DNA of 15,457 nt from JBGTLA01 sp041744375 (GTDB lineage: Bacteria > Actinomycetota > Acidimicrobiia > Spongiisociales > ZC4RG35), in the NCBI GenBank assembly GCA_041744375.1, contig JBGTLA010000181.1:1-15457 (forward strand), in the 5' to 3' direction. Below are positions 5,763 to 13,035 of the stretch, one piece after another (the stretch's first letter is position 1; the number at the start of each line of letters is the position of its first letter). The notes under the pieces were generated by a model that was given only the letters and a program-made list of their open reading frames with translations, was not told the DNA's origin and ran no database searches. The position numbers and the translations under genes were made by a program.

Positions 5763-8495
5763 CTACAAATGACGTGTGGCCGAGGGGAGGTCGGCCAGCT
5801 CGGGGCGTTCGCCCGGATCCAGCGCCTCGACCCGGATGCGGGCATCCACCACCACCGCTCCCTCCCCGGGAGCGAGAACCTTCACCGGGTTGAGATCCAT
5901 CTCGGAGATCTCGGGGAGGGCCGAAAGCATCGCCGAGACTCGCAACAGGGCATCCTCTACTGCCGCCACGTCGCCTTGCGGCAGATTGCGGTACCCCTCG
6001 AGCATTGGGAATCCCTTGATGGAGCGAACCATCTCGGCTGCGTCGACGTTCGTCAAGGGATGGATTCGGAACGCCACGTCACCGAGCAGCTCGACGGTGA
6101 CTCCCCCCAACCCGAACACCACCAGTGAACCGAAGTTCGGGTCTTCGGTCGAGCCGATGATGACCTCGTGGCCACTGGGTACGAAGGTCTGCACCAGGAC
6201 GCCATCAGGGTCGGGCACTGCCGACGTCACCGCCCGGTAGGCGGCCCGAACTTCCTCTTCTCCGAACACGTCGAGCATCACCCCGCCTATGTCACTCTTG
6301 TGCAGGGCCGACGCCGAGATCACCTTCAGCGCCACCGAACCTCCGATGGCGTCGGCCGCAGCCACCGCTTCGTCCTCGGATGACACCGTTCTCGTCGCCG
6401 GCACGTCCAGCCCGAAACACTCCAACACCGCCTTGGTGTCGTCAGGATCGAGCCATCCGCCTTCCTCTCCCAGGCGCGCCAGCGCATGAGCCACCACCTC
6501 CTGGGCACGGGCCACCTCAATTCCCTCGAAAGCAGGCACGGTCCCCGGATCGCGACGACGCCACTCGCCGTATTGGACGGCATGCGTCAACGACAGCGCC
6601 GCTTGCTCCGGGAAGAGATAGGAGGGGATCGTGCGCGCCGTCTCCTCTCCCCGCAACAACTCGGCGGCGTCGGTGGACTGCATGAACACCGTCAACAGAG
6701 TCGTGTCGCCTGCGTGGGCGTCCTGGCACTGTCGCAGAGATCCGGCCACGGCCGCCGCCCGGCCGGCCACCACGGGCACATAGATCACGACCACCGAATC
6801 CACCTCTCCCGACTCCAAAAGCGCAGAAGTGGCGTGTTCGAACTCGTCGGGACCACCCGAGGCAATGAGGTCGATAGGGTTGGCAGTGGCTGCCTCCGAG
6901 GGAAGAACAGCGGAGAGCCGAGCCTGCAGTTCGTCCGAGAGAGTGGGGAGCTCCAATCCGTTCGCTTCGAGGGCATCTGCCGCCAGGATGGCGGGTCCCC
7001 CGGCGTTGGTCACCACCGCCACCCGCCGCCCACCGGGAATAGGTTGGTCGGCCAGCAGCGAACCCACCCCGAACATCTCTTCGATCGTGTCGACGCGAAT
7101 CACCCCGGCCTGGCTGAAGAGGGCGCCCACGGCCACATCCGACGACGCCAGTGCGCCGGTGTGGCTCGACGCCGCCCTGGTCCCTGCCTGGGTCCGGCCC
7201 GATTTCACCGCCACGATCGGCTTGCGACGCGAGATCCGACGGGCGATACGCGAGAACTTCTTGGGGTTTCCGAACGACTCCAGGTATAGAAGGATGACGT
7301 CGGTTCTCGGGTCATCCTCCCAATTCAGCAGCAGGTCGTTGCCGGACACGTCGGCCTTGTTACCCACCGAGACGAACTGGGAGATGCCGATGCCGCCCGA
7401 GCGGGCGTAATCCAAGATGGCGATGCCGAGTGCACCCGACTGCGACAGCATGGCGATGTTCCCGGCGGGAGGGTAAACGGGCGCGAACGTGCCGTTCAGC
7501 GCCACCGCCGGATCGGTGTTGAGCAGGCCCATGCAGTTGGGACCGATCATGCGCACTCCCGCCGCCCGCACCATCGAGACCAGCTGGCGCTCCCGGGCGG
7601 CTCCCTCTTCCCCCACCTCCGAAAACCCCGCCGAGATGACCACGACACCGCGGACACCGGCGTCGACGCATTGGCGAACCACATCCGGCACGGACTCACC
7701 GGGAACGGTCACGAAGGCCAGATCGACCTCATCCCCGATCTCGCCCACCGTGGAGTAGGCACGTACCGAATTCACGACCCTCGCCGTGGGATTGACGGGG
7801 TAGAGAGGTCCGATGAACCCCTCGTGCAGCAGGTTGCGGAAGAGGATGTTGCCGATCGAATCGGGTCGGGTCGAGGCGCCGATTACCGCCACCGACCGGG
7901 GCAGAAAAATCGGCCCCAAAGAAGCCGCCACTGCCCGCCGCTCCCGCTCACCCCAGGCCGAAATCGAACCCTCCGACTCCTCGACCGGAAAATTCACGGT
8001 GTACAGCCCGTCGTCGAGCGTGCGGGACAGCTCGAAACCCGAGTTACGGAACACACGCATCATCTGACGGTTCTCGGGGAGCACGAACGCCCGAAACTCT
8101 GCGATCCCTCTCGCTCGGGCGTAGGCCGTCAGCAGTCCGAGTAGCTCGGTACCGAGACCCCGACCCTGCTGGTCGTCGACGACGGAGAAAGCGACTTCGG
8201 CGGAGGTCGGCTCGGCAGGAAGAACGTCGTAGCGACCCACTCCCACCATCCGTCCCCCCACGATGGCCACCAGGGCCATCCTCTGGTCGTAGTCGACGGT
8301 GGTGAAATAGCGCACCTCTTCGGGGTCGAGCGACTTCTTGACGCGGAAGAAGCGAAAGTAGCGGCTCTCCGGGCCCAGCCTCTCGAAGAAGTCGACGAGC
8401 CTCTCGGCGTCGTCGGGGCGGATGGGTCGGATCGTGGCGCCGACGCCGTCGCGGAGGATCACGTCCAGCTCGTACTCGCTCGGGTAGTCGGCCAT
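5763..8495 (-). CDS. GNAT acetyltransferase - ADP-forming acyl-CoA synthetase fusion (Pat-like)
   Basis: A 910-residue fusion. Residues about 1-170 form a GNAT domain, with the acetyl-CoA loop QQGRGLGT at 109-116 and PENRQMMRVFRNSGF at 140-154. Residues about 190-660 are the CoA-binding Rossmann and ligase domains of NDP-forming acyl-CoA synthetases (VAVIGASTRPDSIGN at 202, GPNCMGLLN at 318, SHTGAL with His445). Residues about 665-890 are an ATP-grasp domain (LHKSDIGGVM with His732; EMDLNPV near 865). Such proteins acetylate lysines of metabolic enzymes, classically AMP-forming acetyl-CoA synthetase; the N-terminal GNAT order is the one described for Streptomyces Pat-type enzymes. The phosphohistidine equivalent His445 is kept, whereas enterobacterial Pat is reported to lack it, so synthetase activity is possible. 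I chose ATG 8495 because AGGG lies eight bases upstream and family members begin similarly; ATG 8501 and GTG 8540 are alternatives. It follows aceK by 29 bp, surely on one transcript. Confidence 0.92.
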   Translation of the reverse strand: MADYPSEYELDVILRDGVGATIRPIRPDDAERLVDFFERLGPESRYFRFFRVKKSLDPEEVRYFTTVDYDQRMALVAIVGGRMVGVGRYDVLPAEPTSAEVAFSVVDDQQGRGLGTELLGLLTAYARARGIAEFRAFVLPENRQMMRVFRNSGFELSRTLDDGLYTVNFPVEESEGSISAWGERERRAVAASLGPIFLPRSVAVIGASTRPDSIGNILFRNLLHEGFIGPLYPVNPTARVVNSVRAYSTVGEIGDEVDLAFVTVPGESVPDVVRQCVDAGVRGVVVISAGFSEVGEEGAARERQLVSMVRAAGVRMIGPNCMGLLNTDPAVALNGTFAPVYPPAGNIAMLSQSGALGIAILDYARSGGIGISQFVSVGNKADVSGNDLLLNWEDDPRTDVILLYLESFGNPKKFSRIARRISRRKPIVAVKSGRTQAGTRAASSHTGALASSDVAVGALFSQAGVIRVDTIEEMFGVGSLLADQPIPGGRRVAVVTNAGGPAILAADALEANGLELPTLSDELQARLSAVLPSEAATANPIDLIASGGPDEFEHATSALLESGEVDSVVVIYVPVVAGRAAAVAGSLRQCQDAHAGDTTLLTVFMQSTDAAELLRGEETARTIPSYLFPEQAALSLTHAVQYGEWRRRDPGTVPAFEGIEVARAQEVVAHALARLGEEGGWLDPDDTKAVLECFGLDVPATRTVSSEDEAVAAADAIGGSVALKVISASALHKSDIGGVMLDVFGEEEVRAAYRAVTSAVPDPDGVLVQTFVPSGHEVIIGSTEDPNFGSLVVFGLGGVTVELLGDVAFRIHPLTNVDAAEMVRSIKGFPMLEGYRNLPQGDVAAVEDALLRVSAMLSALPEISEMDLNPVKVLAPGEGAVVVDARIRVEALDPGERPELADLPSATRHL

Positions 8496-8503
8496 CGCCA
8501 TGA

Positions 8504-8507
8504 CCCT
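8504..8507 (-). promoter_or_regulatory. Ribosome binding site deciding the start of the GNAT-ACS fusion
   Basis: AGGG on the minus strand ends eight bases before the ATG at 8495 but only two bases before the ATG at 8501. The second methionine is therefore the better-placed start. The GTG at 8540 would overlap the end of aceK and has no such signal. Confidence 0.45.
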
Positions 8508-8524
8508 AACGGGCCTCGCAGCCG

Positions 8525-10273
8525 TCAGGCTCGGCTCCACTCATGGACGCGCGATCGATTCTCGTACGGAAAGATCTCGATGAGCTCCCCCTCCGCCACG
8601 CGCTCCTGCACGGACTTCCACCATCGATGGTCGAACAGCTCACCGTGATGGGCCACGAAGGCGTGCCGAATCTCGCCCTGAACCCCCAAGAAGGTAGCGA
8701 ACTCGGCGGGGAACACATCGTTGGGGCCGATCGAGAACCACGGCTCGGCGGCGAGATCTGCATCCGGGTCGGGGGACTCCGGAAGAACCCGGAAGGTGCA
8801 GTCACCGAGGGGGGAAAGCTCGTCGTAGTCGTAGAACACCACCCTCCCATGGCGAGTGACGCCGAAGTTCTTGAGGAGGAGGTCGCCACAGAAGATGCCC
8901 GACGCCGCCAGTTCCCGAATCGTATGGCCGTAATCGACGATGGCGTCGCGGGCCAGGGTCGGGTCGGCGTCCCGCAGGTAGAGATCGAGAGGGATCACCC
9001 TACGTTCGACATACGTGTGGCTGATGGTGACCGTGTCGCCCTCGACTGCCACCGACCGCCCGCACTCGGAGATCAGGACGTCGAGGACGTCGGGCTCGAA
9101 ACGGTCCTTGGGAAGCGACAAGTACGAGAATTCTTGGGCGTCGACGAGGCGGCCGGCCCGGTCGTGGCGAAACACGAGGCGGTACTTGTCCTTCACCTGG
9201 TCCCGGGTAGTCGTCTTCTGGGGTGGAAAGCGATCCTTGATCACCTTGAACACCACATCGAAGCCGGGCAGGGTGAACACCACCATGACGAGCCCGGGAG
9301 TGCCCCGGGCCATGGTGAAGCGGTCGCCCGACGTGAGGATGTGGCGCCGTAGCTCGCGATAGAGAGCGGTCTTGCCGTGTTTGTTGTGACCGAGGCTGGT
9401 ATACAGCTCGGCCAGGCGCTTGCGGGGCATGAGGCTGCGCAGGAAGCGAATCAGGTCCCAGGGACGGTCGATGTCGACGTGGAAGTATGAGCGGGTGAAA
9501 GAGAACAGCACCGACACCTGATTCTCCGTCAGGAGGACGGCGTCGACGACCACCCCCTCGGCGGGATGCAACAGGGCCAATACCAGAGGCACGACGTGTG
9601 AACCCGAGTACATGCGACCGATGACGTAGGCGCCCTTACCCCGAAAGAAGACGGCGTCGATCACCTCGGTACGGTCGACCACCCGCAGGGCACCGATGGC
9701 CTTGAGGTGTGCCGCTATCTTGACGGCTGCCTCGGCCGTGTCGCCCTCCAGATCCATGAACTCCACACCCAGGTCGGCGTCGGCGAGGATGGTGCGCACG
9801 AGCTGGTCGAGAGGCATGGACTCGTAGGTGCGGTGAACGGGAACGGTCGGCTCCGATGGCGGCGAGTCGAAATCGGTGTCGACAAACTCGATGCGCGGAT
9901 CCACTCCCACGGTGGTGAAGATCTTGCGGGTCACCGAGTTGAAGAACGTCTCGGCCAGTTCCCAGTCGTCGCGGTGTTGGATGAGGCCCGAGTACACCGC
10001 TTTCATCCCTGCCCACACCATGGGGTCTTCTCGCCGACTGGCGAACAACTCCCCCACGGCGTCGCCGGCTCCTTGGGAGGCGCGCTCGTAGAGATCGAGC
10101 CGCTGGCGGGCGTCGGCCGCCATCGCCACCCAGCCTCTCTCCTGGAAACGGATGCGGGCCCGTCGAGTGACGATCCGAAAGCGCGACTCGAATTCGGAGT
10201 AGGCGTCGGCGATGAGACGCGCCCCCAGGTTGGCGAGACGCGAGTCCGACAGCAGAGCGGTTACAGAGGACAT
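8525..10273 (-). CDS. aceK: Isocitrate dehydrogenase kinase/phosphatase
   Basis: A complete AceK of 582 residues from ATG 10273 (E. coli 578). It phosphorylates and dephosphorylates isocitrate dehydrogenase in the cytoplasm, steering isocitrate between the TCA cycle and the glyoxylate bypass. The protein-kinase-like core is plain: LVMVVFTLPGFDVVFKVIKD with the ATP-binding Lys343 (E. coli Lys336), HDRAGRLVDAQEF, YVERRVIPLDLYL, CGDLLLKNFGVTRHGRVVFY with Asp464 (E. coli Asp457), and YDYDE with Asp482 (E. coli Asp475). The constant offset of seven residues supports the chosen start. The N-terminal helical regulatory part, including RFQERGWVAMAADARQRLDLY, also aligns. The frame stays open to an ATG at 10408, but the extra 45 residues have no counterpart and would cover the intergenic repeats upstream of amtB. 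No aceA or aceB is nearby; the partner downstream is a GNAT/acyl-CoA synthetase. The family is mainly proteobacterial, so transfer into this lineage is possible. Confidence 0.95.
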   Translation of the reverse strand: MSSVTALLSDSRLANLGARLIADAYSEFESRFRIVTRRARIRFQERGWVAMAADARQRLDLYERASQGAGDAVGELFASRREDPMVWAGMKAVYSGLIQHRDDWELAETFFNSVTRKIFTTVGVDPRIEFVDTDFDSPPSEPTVPVHRTYESMPLDQLVRTILADADLGVEFMDLEGDTAEAAVKIAAHLKAIGALRVVDRTEVIDAVFFRGKGAYVIGRMYSGSHVVPLVLALLHPAEGVVVDAVLLTENQVSVLFSFTRSYFHVDIDRPWDLIRFLRSLMPRKRLAELYTSLGHNKHGKTALYRELRRHILTSGDRFTMARGTPGLVMVVFTLPGFDVVFKVIKDRFPPQKTTTRDQVKDKYRLVFRHDRAGRLVDAQEFSYLSLPKDRFEPDVLDVLISECGRSVAVEGDTVTISHTYVERRVIPLDLYLRDADPTLARDAIVDYGHTIRELAASGIFCGDLLLKNFGVTRHGRVVFYDYDELSPLGDCTFRVLPESPDPDADLAAEPWFSIGPNDVFPAEFATFLGVQGEIRHAFVAHHGELFDHRWWKSVQERVAEGELIEIFPYENRSRVHEWSRA

Positions 10274-10314
10274 GCCACTCACAGCTTGGAGCCGCGGGAG
10301 CGACCGTGCAAGAC

Positions 10315-10374
10315 GAAACACGGCCGAAACAGATTCGTGCCCAGTCCGCAACCCTTGCGCAACAGCCACGAAAA
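10315..10374 (+). promoter_or_regulatory. Putative GlnR-type binding array (six pentamers at 11-bp spacing)
   Basis: Between aceK and amtB, pentamers start at 10315 (GAAAC), 10326 (GAAAC), 10337 (GTGCC), 10348 (GCAAC), 10359 (GCAAC) and 10370 (GAAAA), each separated by exactly six bases. The actinobacterial nitrogen regulator GlnR, an OmpR-type protein, binds alternating gTnAC and GaAAC elements with the same 5+6 spacing. Two units match the GaAAC element perfectly and the other four differ at one position from one of the two elements. The array lies 50-109 bases upstream of the amtB start, a suitable place for an activator, and ammonium transporter genes are known GlnR targets. Assignment to GlnR is inference. 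Confidence 0.5.
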
Positions 10375-10408
10375 CACGGCCGTGGAACGTAGTCGTCTTC
10401 CTGACCAC

Positions 10409-10415
10409 GGAGGTG
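10409..10415 (+). promoter_or_regulatory. Ribosome binding site of amtB
   Basis: GGAGGTG lies eight bases before the ATG at 10424. It separates the true start from the open frame that runs back through aceK on the other strand. Confidence 0.85.
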
Positions 10416-10423
10416 AGTTCGAG

Positions 10424-11752
10424 ATGAGGACCAGATTCGTGCTATTTACTGGTGGCGGTCTGTGGGCCATACCCCTGGGTGCGTCGGCGCAGGCCGAAAC
10501 GTCGGTCGCCGACGTGGCGGCGGCGGTCGACACGATGTGGGTGGTGGTGGCCGCCATCCTGGTCATGTTCATGCAGCCGGGCTTCGCTCTCGTCGAGGCA
10601 GGATTCACCCGCGCCAAGAACACCGCCAACATCGTCATGAAGAACTTCATGGACTTCTCGGTGGGGGCACTCGTGTACTGGGCCATCGGATTCGGCCTGG
10701 CCTATGGTGGAACGTCGCTGGGAGGCCTGGTGGCCTACGGGGACTTCTTCTTGGGCAACCCCGAGCGCAGCCTCGAGTGGTTCTTCCAGGTCGTGTTCGC
10801 CGCCACCGCCGCCACGATCATCTCGGGAGCGATGGCCGAGCGCACCAAGTTTTCCGCCTATCTCCTGTACACACCCTTCATCACGGGGTTCATCTATCCC
10901 ATCGTCACCCACTGGGTGTGGGGAGGGGGATGGCTCGACCAGATCGGTTACATCGACTTCGCCGGCTCCGGGGTGGTCCATCTCACCGGGGGTGTCGCTG
11001 CCTTGGCCGGAGTGATGGTGCTCGGGCCTCGAATCGGAAAGTACGACGCCAATGGCAAGCCCCTTCCCATCCCCGGCCACTCCCTCATGTTGGGGGCGCT
11101 GGGTGTCTTCATCCTGTGGTTCGGGTGGTACGGGTTCAATGCCGGGTCGACTCTGGCGGCCGTCGGCGAGGACATCGCCACCGTGGCCATGACCACGACT
11201 CTCGCCTCGGCGGCCGGGGCCACGGCGGCCATGGTCGCCGCCTGGACCTTCCCCGTATACGGGAAACCGGACATCGGCATGACGCTCAACGGTGCCTTGG
11301 CCGGTCTGGTGGGGATCACGGCGGGAACCGCCAACGTCTCCAACCTCGGTGCAGTCGTGATCGGCCTCATCGCCGGGGTGCTGGTGGTGGTCTCCATTGT
11401 CGGCCTGGAGCGGATCGGCATCGATGATCCGGTGGGGGCCATCTCCGTTCACGGTGTCGCCGGAATCTGGGGAGTCCTGGCGGTGGGAGTCTTCGACATG
11501 ACCGGGTCGGGCCTTCTCTACGGCGGGGGGATCGGCCAGCTCGGCATCCAGGCGGTCGGTGTCCTCGCCATCATCGCCTGGGTCTTCATCACCTCCAGCA
11601 TCGTCTTCCGGCTCATTTCCCGAGTGTGGGGATTGCGGGTCAGCCCCGAGGAGGAGCTGGCCGGGCTGGACCGGATGGAACACGGCACTGCCGCCTATCC
11701 GGAGTTCATGGAGCAGATCGCCAACCCGGCGGTGCTCGACCCCGTCGACTGA
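10424..11752 (+). CDS. amtB: Ammonium transporter, Amt/AmtB family
   Basis: A 442-residue integral membrane channel protein of the Amt/Rh family, conducting ammonium/ammonia as a trimer in the cytoplasmic membrane. The N-terminus (residues 1-23, ending ASAQA) looks like a cleaved signal peptide, as in E. coli AmtB. About eleven hydrophobic segments follow. Pore residues are kept: Phe125 in VVFAATAATIISGAMAER, Trp166 in HWVWGGGW, Asp178 and His186 in DFAGSGVVH, WFGWYGFNAGS at 232-242, and the second pore histidine His343 in SVHGVAGIWG. The cytoplasmic tail GLRVSPEEELAGLDRMEHG is the conserved PII-responsive region, so control by a GlnK/PII protein is likely, although no glnK follows the gene here. 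The start is fixed by a strong ribosome binding site. A GlnR-like repeat array lies upstream and a strong hairpin downstream. Confidence 0.97.
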   Translation: MRTRFVLFTGGGLWAIPLGASAQAETSVADVAAAVDTMWVVVAAILVMFMQPGFALVEAGFTRAKNTANIVMKNFMDFSVGALVYWAIGFGLAYGGTSLGGLVAYGDFFLGNPERSLEWFFQVVFAATAATIISGAMAERTKFSAYLLYTPFITGFIYPIVTHWVWGGGWLDQIGYIDFAGSGVVHLTGGVAALAGVMVLGPRIGKYDANGKPLPIPGHSLMLGALGVFILWFGWYGFNAGSTLAAVGEDIATVAMTTTLASAAGATAAMVAAWTFPVYGKPDIGMTLNGALAGLVGITAGTANVSNLGAVVIGLIAGVLVVVSIVGLERIGIDDPVGAISVHGVAGIWGVLAVGVFDMTGSGLLYGGGIGQLGIQAVGVLAIIAWVFITSSIVFRLISRVWGLRVSPEEELAGLDRMEHGTAAYPEFMEQIANPAVLDPVD

Positions 11753-11770
11753 CCCGCAATGCAGGGGAAA

Positions 11771-11803
11771 GATGAGGGGTGGTCCACACGACCACCCCTC
11801 ATC
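11771..11803. terminator. Strong hairpin terminator after amtB, possibly bidirectional
   Basis: GATGAGGGGTGGTC (11771-11784) and GACCACCCCTCATC (11790-11803) form a perfect 14-bp stem around a five-base loop, 18 bases after the amtB stop codon. There is no run of T on either side, as is common for terminators in high-GC actinobacteria. Being symmetric, it could also end the minus-strand transcript coming through tRNA-Leu. Confidence 0.75.
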
Positions 11804-12043
11804 CGCGCTCTGAACTGCTCCAGTCGGTGCGTCGAACCCAGAGGGCGCTGACCAACAGCGCAACGAACCCGAAGCTCCCCACCACCAGGCGGCGCGTTCA
11901 CCCAAACCCGGCCACTACCACAAGACAAGCCCCCGGCCATACCGCAGCTCATATCGAGCGTCTCGTGGCCCTGGGGGGACTGTGCCGAGCTGCAGGGCGG
12001 CTTCCACCTGTTACCCAACACCGCCCAAGCCAGCGGGTCGTCG
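11804..12043. other. Intergenic stretch without a supported gene
   Basis: About 240 bases between the amtB hairpin and the 3' end of tRNA-Leu. Open frames cross it, but they either run on from the antisense strand of amtB or read through the tRNA, and none resembles a known protein. A 28-codon hydrophobic frame on the minus strand (11799-11885) is too weak to call. No clear RNA structure or repeat was found by eye. Confidence 0.6.
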
Positions 12044-12130
12044 TGCCCGGGGTGGGATTCGAACCCACACGTCCCAATCGGGACAGAGGTGTTTAAGACC
12101 CCCGCGTCTTGCCGATTCCGCCACCCGGGC
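12044..12130 (-). tRNA. tRNA-Leu, anticodon UAA
   Basis: An 87-base class II tRNA. The acceptor stem GCCCGGG pairs with CCCGGGC, followed by discriminator A (12044). The D-arm contains GCGGAATCGGC, the anticodon loop is CTTAAAC with TAA at 12095-12093, and a long variable arm pairs GTCCC with GGGAC. The T-arm is GTGGG-TTCGAAT-CCCAC. The 5' half closely resembles E. coli tRNA-Leu(UAA). CCA is not encoded. It follows the ppx/gppA gene by 35 bases on the same strand and may be co-transcribed with it. Confidence 0.96.
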
Positions 12131-12165
12131 GCTACCCCACGGTACCGCCTCACCAGCGGGGGGCG

Positions 12166-13035
12166 TCAGTCCCGCAGGTGAGCGATAACACCGTCGAGCA
12201 GGTCACGTTCGGAGACCACCGTCGTTTCCAAGCCCAAATGCTCCATCACGGTGGCTGCCACCACCGCCCCGCCGAGGATCACGGGCGCCCGGGCCGGGTC
12301 GAGGCCGGGAAGCCGTTGAGTCTGGGCGACTGTCCGGCCGGCCAGAGTGTCGATCCAGCGATCCACGGCCGCCCTGTCGAGCGTCAGCCCATGCACGCCG
12401 GCCACCGCCCCCCGCTCCAACCCCCCGATGCTCGTCCAGGTGCCACCAACTCCGATGCCGCGACTTCCCGACTTCGGGACGCTCTCCAGCGCCCGACGGG
12501 TGAAAGCCAACCCCTCTGCCACCTCGTCACCGGACGCGGGACGGTTCGGCAGGCACATGTCCGTCAGCCGCACCGAACCAACATCCACCGATATCGCCTC
12601 CTGGGCAGTGATCACCTCGGTGCTTCCGCCCCCGATATCGACCACGACCACTCCCTCGTCATCATCGAGAACGGTCGTTGCCCCCCGGTAGGACAGCGCC
12701 GCTTCTTCGCCTCCGGAGATGACATCGACCTTTCCCCCCAGGGCGGATTCGGCAGCTTGCAGGAACACCTCTCGATTGGTGGCATCGCGCGACGCCGACG
12801 TCGCCACGGCCCGCCATGAGCCGACACCCGCCTCGTCCATGATCTCTCGATAGCGCCGCAACACACTGACGGTCTCGACGATGGCATCCGCTCTCATTTC
12901 CGAGGTGCGAGCTACCCCCCGGCCCAACCCGGTGACGATCGCCTCCCTGCGCTCCGATTCGCCGTCGACGACGAGGAGCCGGGTCGAGTTGGTACCGATG
13001 TCGATCGCAGCAATGGTCACGGGCGGGGCGACCAT
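12166..13035 (-). CDS. Ppx/GppA family exopolyphosphatase
   Basis: A 289-residue member of the ASKHA-fold Ppx/GppA family, which releases phosphate from polyphosphate or the 5' phosphate of pppGpp in the cytoplasm. Motifs are complete: the first phosphate loop DIGTNSTRLL at 12-21, ATSASRDATNR near 78-88, SGGEEAALSYRG at 107-118 with the catalytic glutamate, and the second phosphate loop DIGGGSTEV at 133-141. The protein ends after the two ASKHA subdomains, as in the short actinobacterial Ppx1/Ppx2 proteins, and lacks the C-terminal HD-like domain of E. coli Ppx. The ATG at 13035 has GAGGAG eleven bases upstream and overlaps the end of the DUF501 gene by 19 bases. A GTG at 13020, overlapping that stop codon as GTGA, is a credible alternative. 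Polyphosphatase versus (p)ppGpp-linked activity cannot be decided from sequence. Confidence 0.92.
   Translation of the reverse strand: MVAPPVTIAAIDIGTNSTRLLVVDGESERREAIVTGLGRGVARTSEMRADAIVETVSVLRRYREIMDEAGVGSWRAVATSASRDATNREVFLQAAESALGGKVDVISGGEEAALSYRGATTVLDDDEGVVVVDIGGGSTEVITAQEAISVDVGSVRLTDMCLPNRPASGDEVAEGLAFTRRALESVPKSGSRGIGVGGTWTSIGGLERGAVAGVHGLTLDRAAVDRWIDTLAGRTVAQTQRLPGLDPARAPVILGGAVVAATVMEHLGLETTVVSERDLLDGVIAHLRD

Noticed and set aside
8496..8540. A GTG start at 8540 for the GNAT-acyl-CoA synthetase gene, overlapping aceK
   Set aside because: The extra 15 residues are not typical of the family, and the AGGG ribosome binding site fits the ATG at 8495 better.
10274..10408. A 45-residue N-terminal extension of AceK from an ATG at 10408
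   Set aside because: It has no counterpart in known AceK proteins, no ribosome binding site, and would cover the 11-bp repeat array and leave only 15 bases to the amtB start. The start at 10273 gives a constant seven-residue offset to the E. coli enzyme.
9707..10423. Upstream continuation of the amtB reading frame
   Set aside because: It is antisense to aceK and has no family similarity; the strong GGAGGTG and the signal peptide set the start at 10424.
10442..11905. Long minus-strand open frame (487 codons) opposite amtB, rich in Gly, Asp and His
   Set aside because: Low-complexity composition is caused by the codon structure of amtB in a GC-rich genome; there are no domain-like motifs.
11982..12188. 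Plus-strand open frame with a GGIRTHTSQSGQR-like peptide
   Set aside because: This is the translation of the antisense strand of tRNA-Leu, a well-known source of spurious small proteins.
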